Source of the DNA: DASYML01 sp036399835
Lineage (GTDB): Bacteria; Acidobacteriota; Blastocatellia; Pyrinomonadales; Pyrinomonadaceae
Reading direction: 5' to 3'
DNA: 16,191 nt
NCBI GenBank assembly: GCA_036399835.1
Contig: DASWMI010000170.1
Location: forward strand, 1-16,191
Shown in pieces: positions 12,330 to 16,191 of the stretch; positions within the stretch are counted from its first letter, which is position 1, and every line of letters begins with the position of its first letter. The notes under the pieces were generated by a model. The model made no database searches, was not told where the DNA came from, and worked only from the letters and a program-made list of their open reading frames with translations. The position numbers and the translations under genes are program-made.

Positions 12330-13382
12330 CTATGTCAGCACTATCGGCTGAGATTTGAATTTAGTTGCCCCGCGAGGACGCAGAATGACATCACCCTGCT
12401 GAAACCATTCCTCGCCTTCTTTGTCGTCAATCATCTCCGGCGTCAAGCTGTTGCGAAAGTTGAGAGCCTCAGAGACCGTCTGGCAAGACGGCTCGACGCC
12501 TTCAATGTGGAAGACTCCGATGCTGGGATTCTTCATCTTGAGGAAAGGGCGTCTGCGCCCATCGCCCAGATTGAGCAGCAGCAGCTCATAATCGCCCTGC
12601 CGGTCAATACACTTTGCGCCGAGACTCTCGCAGACGCGCTCGATGCCTACCTTGCGCACGATCTCCCGCCTGATTTCAGCATTAGACTCTTTTAAGATCA
12701 TTCGGGGATCGAGTTGTGCGGCGGGCGTCTCAACAATCACTTGTGGGACCTCGACGCCATTGAGAAAGAAATATTTCTCTGCGCTGTCAGGCCACCAGAC
12801 CGCCGGGCCATCTTCGCAGTGAAGCTGTTCACCTTTGAGGCGCATGGCTGGACGCGGCACGACGATCACCTCTGACTCAAGAATCCAGTACATCCACAGT
12901 CCGGCCTCGTATGCGTCTGCGCATGGCAACCAGATTCCGATCAGTTTGTTTACTTCCGGGATGTCGCGCTTTGACGCTTCGGCTGCGGCCACCCAGTAAA
13001 CCGCCTCGCGTGCTGAGTAGAAAGCCTGCCAGCGCCACCAATACCAGGCATCTATGGCATCTATGGCATCTATGGCAGCTCTGGCAGCTCTGGCAGCTCT
13101 GGCATCTATGGCAGCTCTGGCAGCTCTGGCAGCTCTGGCAGCTCTGGCAGCTCTGGCAGCTCTGGCATCTATGGCAGCTCTGGCAGCTCTGGCAGCTCTG
13201 GCAGCTCTGGCATTATCAGACCAACGCACAGGGCGAGCAGGCAGTCCAAGGGCCTGCAAATGTTCTTGGATCGCTCGCTCTACTTTGTTTCTGTCAACAA
13301 CAGGCTGCTCAAAATCAACGGCGCAAAGCCGATCAATGAGTGCCTGCGCCTTCGCACCGATGATGTTGTCGTTTCCGTCCAT
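12330..13382 (-). CDS. DUF6745-like protein with tripeptide repeat tract, 350 aa
   Basis: The ATG at 13382 (MDGNDNIIGAKAQALIDRLC) is chosen because GGAGG lies 4 nt upstream; the longer frame to 13484 would overlap the preceding gene. Residues 1-58 are helical. Residues 59-112 are 18 tripeptides, Arg-Ala-Ala or Ile-Asp-Ala, encoded by a 9-bp tandem repeat. Residues about 130-310 match the DUF6745 pattern as I know it: IGIWLPCADAYEAGLWMYWI, EQLHCEDGPAVWWPDSAEKY, FFLNGVEVP, ESNAEIRREIVRKVGIERV. The C-terminus adds EEWFQQGDVILRP, a motif I associate with the N-terminus of the small HYH family encoded next. Biochemical function is unknown. DUF6745 is better known from bacterial chromosomes than from phages. 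Confidence 0.8.
   Translation of the reverse strand: MDGNDNIIGAKAQALIDRLCAVDFEQPVVDRNKVERAIQEHLQALGLPARPVRWSDNARAARAARAARAAIDARAARAARAARAARAARAAIDARAARAARAAIDAIDAIDAWYWWRWQAFYSAREAVYWVAAAEASKRDIPEVNKLIGIWLPCADAYEAGLWMYWILESEVIVVPRPAMRLKGEQLHCEDGPAVWWPDSAEKYFFLNGVEVPQVIVETPAAQLDPRMILKESNAEIRREIVRKVGIERVCESLGAKCIDRQGDYELLLLNLGDGRRRPFLKMKNPSIGVFHIEGVEPSCQTVSEALNFRNSLTPEMIDDKEGEEWFQQGDVILRPRGATKFKSQPIVLT
13047..13208. repeat. 18-unit, 9-bp coding minisatellite
   Basis: On the plus strand 18 uninterrupted units of GGCATCTAT (I) or GGCAGCTCT (R) in the order IIIRRRIRRRRRRIRRRR. There is no sequence variation other than these two unit types. Because each unit is three codons, gain or loss keeps the reading frame; translated from the minus strand, R gives Arg-Ala-Ala and I gives Ile-Asp-Ala. 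Perfect conservation at synonymous positions points to recent expansion by slippage or unequal recombination. Confidence 0.95.
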
Positions 13383-13420
13383 AAGTCCTCCATCGTCAAA
13401 CTCCGTCAAGGTTTCTGTTG

Positions 13421-13654
13421 TTACCCGCGCACGGACACCCGGCGCAATTCCCGATAGACCTTCATGCCGCTCAGTCTGACCCACTCGGCTTCAGCCGCTG
13501 TCTTGAATGAAAGTCTCCCAACCTCAAGCGGTGAGAGCGCGCATTCACCTTGAAGCGCGCCTTTAATCACTCCGCAGACTACTGCGCCGATTCGGTTGAC
13601 CGCCTCCGGGTCAATCGTATTGACCTTCGAGCCTACTTTGCGCGCTGGTATCAT
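13421..13654 (-). CDS. Unknown small protein, 77 aa
   Basis: The ATG at 13654 (MIPARKVGSKVNTIDPEAVN) overlaps the stop of the preceding gene as ATGA, which is why it is preferred over an earlier in-frame start. The sequence RIGAVVCGVIKGALQGECAL then SFKTAAEAEWVRLSGMKVYR is mixed alpha/beta with a basic end. No family is recognised. It lies 38 bp before the DUF6745-like gene. Confidence 0.6.
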   Translation of the reverse strand: MIPARKVGSKVNTIDPEAVNRIGAVVCGVIKGALQGECALSPLEVGRLSFKTAAEAEWVRLSGMKVYRELRRVSVRG

Positions 13655-13923
13655 TTCTTGTTCGACCGGCCTTTCTGAGTCTGCTCTTTCGCGCAAACTG
13701 AACGGGCTTCAAGCTCAAGCCTGTTGGCTAATTCACGCTTGGCGGCGGCACGCCCGTGCTGGCGCCCAAGCTCATCGCGCGATAATGAGAGGTGTTTGAG
13801 ATGGCCGCCATAAGTGCCATCTGAGTCTTCCAGACTGGCGGCGTTCTCACGCAGCGCATCAACGGCATCAATGAGCGCTTCCAATTCCGGTGAAATCTCT
13901 TCCTGTTGCTCGACTATGCCCAT
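13651..13923 (-). CDS. Unknown helical protein, 90 aa
   Basis: Starts MGIVEQQEEISPELEALIDA with GAGAGGT 7 nt upstream. The first half is acidic and helical (PELEALIDAVDALRENAASL), the second half basic (DELGRQHGRAAAKRELANRL ... EQTQKGRSNKK), giving a strongly polar distribution of charge. It starts 12 bp after the helicase-loader gene and may be an accessory replication protein, but only its position suggests that. Confidence 0.62.
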   Translation of the reverse strand: MGIVEQQEEISPELEALIDAVDALRENAASLEDSDGTYGGHLKHLSLSRDELGRQHGRAAAKRELANRLELEARSVCAKEQTQKGRSNKK

Positions 13924-13935
13924 CTAAGCTACCTC

Positions 13936-14712
13936 TCAAAACATCTCTATCCGCTTTGAATACTCCGCCAGCCGCCGCGCAATCGAATCGCCCTCGAACT
14001 CATTCACGCTCGACCAGCGCTGGTGCAACACCTCCGGTTTCACGTTGCACGTGTAGATCATCTGATGGCCGTATTCCGTCGCAGCCTTCAGGAGATAAAA
14101 GAATTCCCTCGTCGCGAACTCGCTCGGCGTGGCCGCGTGAATCTCATCCAGGAAGATGGTCCAGCGCGTGTCGTTCTGCTTGAGGTCTTCCGGCAGCACG
14201 CGCGGCCTCCAGTCGTTCTGCGCAGGCTGGCAGGTATAGCGCCTGTACTCCTTGAGCAGCTCGTAGAGCGTGCAGGCCGCCGCCCGTCTTCCCTGCTCGA
14301 TGGCGTGCACATACAGCGCCCAGCCGAAGAAGCTCTTGCCGGTCCCGTTGCGACCGCAGATGAGATAGGAACGATCCGGGTCGCTGCGGAGCATCTCCAG
14401 CTTGGCGAACTGCTGCGCGTATCTCTTCGCGTCCGGCGCGATCAGGTGCAGGCGCGGGACGCCGAACTCTCGCGGGATGACGGCGAGCGCCTGGCGCCTG
14501 GCTTCGGCGCGGTCAGCCTCGACTCGGCATCTGCACCTGCGCGCGCCGCCGCGCTGCTCCTGCGTCGTAAGGTCGCTGTATCTCGGCATCATCTCCATCC
14601 CCGAGCCGAAGCAAAACTGGCAGAGTTCATCCGGTTTCCTGGCTGGACCAGGGATCGTACCTGTTTCCTGCGCTGTTTCCGGCTGCTGCTGCGCCGCGTT
14701 CACCAGTCTCAC
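13936..14712 (-). CDS. DnaC-like AAA+ helicase loader
   Basis: A 258-residue protein with a GTG start at 14712, supported by GGGGAGG 5 nt upstream; no ATG is available near the 5' end. A putative zinc knuckle lies at the N-terminus (CQFC at 31-34, CRC at 60-62). The AAA+ core has Walker A GRNGTGKS (120-127), Walker B TIFLDE (185-190), sensor-1-like IYTCN (219-223) and a sensor-2 arginine region GDSIARRL (241-248). Such proteins load the replicative helicase at an origin, often recruiting the host DnaB. It overlaps the initiator gene by 86 bp and follows it directly, as P follows O in lambda. No DnaB-type helicase is visible in the window, so host helicase is probably used. Confidence 0.88.
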   Translation of the reverse strand: MRLVNAAQQQPETAQETGTIPGPARKPDELCQFCFGSGMEMMPRYSDLTTQEQRGGARRCRCRVEADRAEARRQALAVIPREFGVPRLHLIAPDAKRYAQQFAKLEMLRSDPDRSYLICGRNGTGKSFFGWALYVHAIEQGRRAAACTLYELLKEYRRYTCQPAQNDWRPRVLPEDLKQNDTRWTIFLDEIHAATPSEFATREFFYLLKAATEYGHQMIYTCNVKPEVLHQRWSSVNEFEGDSIARRLAEYSKRIEMF

Positions 14713-15472
14713 GCTTGCCTCCCCTCTCCTGCTTTTCGACCTCCCGCTGGAGCCATTTCACGAAGCGATAGCAGGTCTTCGGCTTTTTGGCCTTGGCGTC
14801 CATGTCGAGCCACACGGTGTCTACGCTCACGCCGGTGAATTCGGCGCGCCGCTTCATGCCCTCGATGAACGCTTTGTCGCATAGCTCATCCGGCTCCCTG
14901 CCGTACTCATCCCGAAAATTAGGTAGCCCGCCCGCACTGCCGGCGCGCTGGCCTGCCTGCAGGCTGTTAATCGCAGAAGAGTTTTTATCCTTATAGGGGG
15001 GTGTGGGGGGAAAATGGCTCTGAGAGCTATTTTGGCTGTGAGAGCCATTTTTGGAATTTGAAAAATAGCCGTCAGAGCTATTTTCTGCTTCGGCTGCGCC
15101 TTCTGAAATATCGCTCTGAGAGCTAGAATAGCCGTGAGGGCTATTTTTCGAGGGAGAATCCTTCGGCGCGCGCGTGCCTTCTTTCTCCCGAAAATGGCTC
15201 TCAGAGCTATTTTTGATTTCAAATCCGACAAGCGGTCTGACCCGCCTGCCCCCCTTCAGCTCAATCCAAAGCTTCTCAGCCAGGCTGTTCTTCACTTTGG
15301 ATATATTGCTGTAACCGATCCCCCTGTCCCGGTGAATGTCCTTGTTTCTGGGTTTACTGATTCCCGTCCCTTCATCGCGGAACGCGCAGTAATAAAGATA
15401 GAGATCAAGCTCGACGTGGGTCAGCTTGTCTGCTGCCGAGCGCCGCACGATTTCGACGAGGTTCAGACCCAT
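14627..15472 (-). CDS. Phage replication initiator-like protein carrying the origin iterons
   Basis: A 281-residue protein; AAGGA lies 6 nt before the ATG. Residues 1-85 resemble a winged helix of phage O/DnaD-type initiators (ADKLTHVELDLYLYYCAFRD ... PRNKDIHRDRGIGYSNISKV, ELKGGRRVRPLVGFEI). Residues 88-160 are a Ser/Asn-rich linker with repeated NSS-E/Q/D-S/G-H/Y-F motifs that are a by-product of the DNA iterons beneath. Residues 185-250 form a second folded part (DEYGREPDELCDKAFIEGMK, WLDMDAKAKKPKTCYRFVKW) that may contact the helicase loader encoded next. The tail is Gly/Ala/Glu-rich. Initiator role is inferred from architecture, iterons and the adjacent loader. Confidence 0.8.
   Translation of the reverse strand: MGLNLVEIVRRSAADKLTHVELDLYLYYCAFRDEGTGISKPRNKDIHRDRGIGYSNISKVKNSLAEKLWIELKGGRRVRPLVGFEIKNSSESHFREKEGTRAPKDSPSKNSPHGYSSSQSDISEGAAEAENSSDGYFSNSKNGSHSQNSSQSHFPPTPPYKDKNSSAINSLQAGQRAGSAGGLPNFRDEYGREPDELCDKAFIEGMKRRAEFTGVSVDTVWLDMDAKAKKPKTCYRFVKWLQREVEKQERGGKRETGERGAAAAGNSAGNRYDPWSSQETG
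15011..15213. repeat. Iteron cluster, candidate phage replication origin
   Basis: Six 23-bp near-palindromic copies start at 15011, 15029, 15062, 15107, 15125 and 15191. The half-site is AAAATrGCTCT and its complement AGAGCyATTTT, around a central GAG or CAG. Copies at 15011, 15062 and 15191 are the best palindromes; those at 15029, 15107 and 15125 have a degenerate arm. Start-to-start distances (18, 33, 45, 18, 66) are all multiples of three, as required in a coding region. Location inside the linker of the initiator gene is the arrangement of lambda ori within O. Confidence 0.82.
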
Positions 15473-15514
15473 TCACCATCCTTGAAAAACTCGTTATGCG
15501 CTTGCCCGTTACCC

Positions 15515-15691
15515 TCAAAAGGGACATTCAAACTCGCAATACTCCGAGCCTGCCATTGAGCAATATCCGCTCGAATCCTGACCGCATTCGCCCATCAAAT
15601 TTTCAAAGGCGTCCTCGTCCGTGACGTCCGGGTCGCCGTTGATTTCGAGATGTTCGCGGGTCTCTTTGATTGCCTCTTTGAGAGTTGCCAT
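15515..15691 (-). CDS. Small acidic Cys-rich protein, 58 aa
   Basis: Translated by hand from ATG at 15691: MATLKEAIKETREHLEINGD, then an acidic stretch PDVTDEDAFENLMGE, and a C-terminal Cys cluster ECGQDSSGYCSMAGSEYCEFECPF with C36, C44, C52 and C56 (C-x7-C-x7-C-x3-C). The Cys spacing suggests a small metal-binding element. Upstream is only a weak GGGG 13 nt away. It lies between the first early gene (19 bp) and the initiator (42 bp). No family recognised. Confidence 0.6.
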   Translation of the reverse strand: MATLKEAIKETREHLEINGDPDVTDEDAFENLMGECGQDSSGYCSMAGSEYCEFECPF

Positions 15692-15709
15692 TGGTTTTCT
15701 ATTGCCCCG

Positions 15710-16090
15710 TCATCTTCTAGCCGCAGCCTTAGACAAGGCTGAGCCAATTTGCTTGTTTGACAGACCAGACAGTTCGCCCATACGTCTGACATCCTCGATT
15801 ACTCTCGCACTAAAATTTCCACGCGCGATATTGCTTAAAGCAGCCCGGAACATTTGTGACCAGTTCGTGCCATCTGCTCTGAACTCTGAAACTTCCTGTT
15901 GGGAATAAAAGCGTTTCGGAGTCGCCCTCGCCCGCGCTAATAGCCCTGCATCAAAACCGTTTCCGTGAACAACTAGCAGTTCCTGAATTAAGTCCTGACG
16001 CAGGCAGTCCAATCGCTTATGCCTCTGCGCTGCGAGTAAACACTTATCTACCCGCTCGGCTACTTCAGCTAGACTCGGCAGTCTGGACAT
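15710..16090 (-). CDS. Unknown early protein, 126 aa
   Basis: I use the ATG at 16090 (MSRLPSLAEVAERVDKCLLA). A TTG two codons upstream (16096) is better spaced (9 nt) from the nearby AAAGGAG and may be the true start. The protein is mostly helical: AEVAERVDKCLLAAQRHKRL, IQELLVVHGNGFDAGLLARA, and a C-terminal region LSGLSNKQIGSALSKAAARR that resembles a helix-turn-helix. It is the first gene of the rightmost operon in the window. A regulatory or replication role is possible; no signature is seen. Its ribosome binding site is in the loop of a hairpin (16102-16120). Confidence 0.62.
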   Translation of the reverse strand: MSRLPSLAEVAERVDKCLLAAQRHKRLDCLRQDLIQELLVVHGNGFDAGLLARARATPKRFYSQQEVSEFRADGTNWSQMFRAALSNIARGNFSARVIEDVRRMGELSGLSNKQIGSALSKAAARR

Positions 16091-16101
16091 ATTCAAAAGA
16101 A

Positions 16102-16133
16102 GCCGCTCCTTTCAAGCGGCGCAGTCAAGCCGC
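16102..16133 (-). promoter_or_regulatory. Competing hairpins around a ribosome binding site
   Basis: On the plus strand GCCGCT (16102-16107), AGCGGC (16115-16120) and GCCGC (16129-16133). The middle arm can pair with either neighbour: with the first it encloses the AAAGGAG ribosome binding site of the 126-aa gene in its loop; with the second it leaves that site free. The remaining 58 bases to the window end contain no feature I can support; on the minus strand one frame there (ending at 16114) could be the tail of another gene. Confidence 0.4.
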
Positions 16134-16191
16134 CGTTGCTCCTTTGGTTGCTCGATAGTCCAAAAGGAAAATTTCGTGTGCTTTGTATATT

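Noticed and set aside
12318..12332. HYH gene and DUF6745-like gene as one gene split by a point nonsense mutation
   Set aside because: Reading through the TAG meets another stop within three codons and the HYH ATG is in a different frame, and the HYH gene has its own ribosome binding site.
13047..13208. CRISPR or satellite origin from tandem repeats
   Set aside because: Units are contiguous 9-mers without spacers and are translated in frame; a coding minisatellite explains them fully.
12911..13479. Two plus-strand frames with LWQLWQLW or ALAALAAL repeats
   Set aside because: They are read-through of the 9-bp repeat, which keeps every frame open. The minus-strand frame continues into a recognisable DUF6745-like domain.
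14023..14838. Plus-strand open frame (271 codons)
   Set aside because: It is antisense to the helicase loader with its Walker motifs; its Arg/Leu/Ala-rich composition is typical of a shadow frame in GC-rich DNA.
15011..15213. CRISPR-like array
   Set aside because: The repeats are imperfect palindromes at irregular distances of 18-66 bases, some overlap, and they lie within an open reading frame. No spacer regularity or cas gene exists.
15595..15792. Minus-strand 65-codon frame
   Set aside because: It overlaps both the 126-aa and 58-aa genes in another frame and gives a Ser/Arg/Thr-rich peptide without a ribosome binding site.

Overview
The window looks like the left and central part of a tailed double-stranded DNA bacteriophage or prophage (Caudoviricetes type). 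Every gene I can support lies on the minus strand, so transcription runs from right (position 16191) to left (position 1). Genes are tightly packed, with many 1-14 bp start/stop overlaps. No tRNA, rRNA, integrase, transposase or CRISPR array is visible. The host cannot be fixed from this sequence; the DNA is moderately GC-rich and no host gene is present to anchor taxonomy.

Right end, early/replication block (about 13400-16100): a 126-aa unknown protein, a 58-aa cysteine-rich protein, a replication-initiator-like protein with an N-terminal winged-helix-like region, and a DnaC-type AAA+ helicase loader that starts at a GTG overlapping the initiator gene. Six copies of a 23-bp near-palindromic iteron sit inside the low-complexity linker of the initiator gene. 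This is the layout of a lambda-O-type origin embedded in the initiator gene, and is the most striking regulatory structure in the window. Two small unknown genes follow.

Middle block (about 7290-13400): an accessory and nucleic-acid-handling region. It contains a DUF6745-like protein with an 18-unit, 9-bp tandem repeat (Arg-Ala-Ala / Ile-Asp-Ala tripeptides), a partner small protein of the 'HYH...EYDHFAEEAR' kind, two small zinc-binding proteins, a 100-aa HARP-like small domain, several phage proteins of unknown function, a second zinc-ribbon protein with an in-frame nested start, a VRR-NUC nuclease and a probable winged-helix protein. Non-coding elements include a stem-loop present in two near-identical copies just upstream of ribosome binding sites (5506-5529 and 11167-11190), a 25-bp exact repeat in two intergenic gaps, and a pair of mutually exclusive hairpins at the end of the HYH gene.

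Left block (1-7100): a lipoprotein-like protein and a membrane-anchored coiled-coil protein (possibly spanin-like), a stand-alone HD-GYP phosphodiesterase, a tiny membrane protein and several small genes. Then comes the packaging/head module in canonical order: terminase small subunit, terminase large subunit, DUF4055-type portal, a 65-aa protein, and an SPP1 gp7/Mu F-type head morphogenesis protein cut by the window edge. The replication, nuclease and packaging genes fit one phage programme. The HD-GYP enzyme, the DUF6745/HYH pair and the repeated hairpins are the parts that a standard phage plan does not explain.
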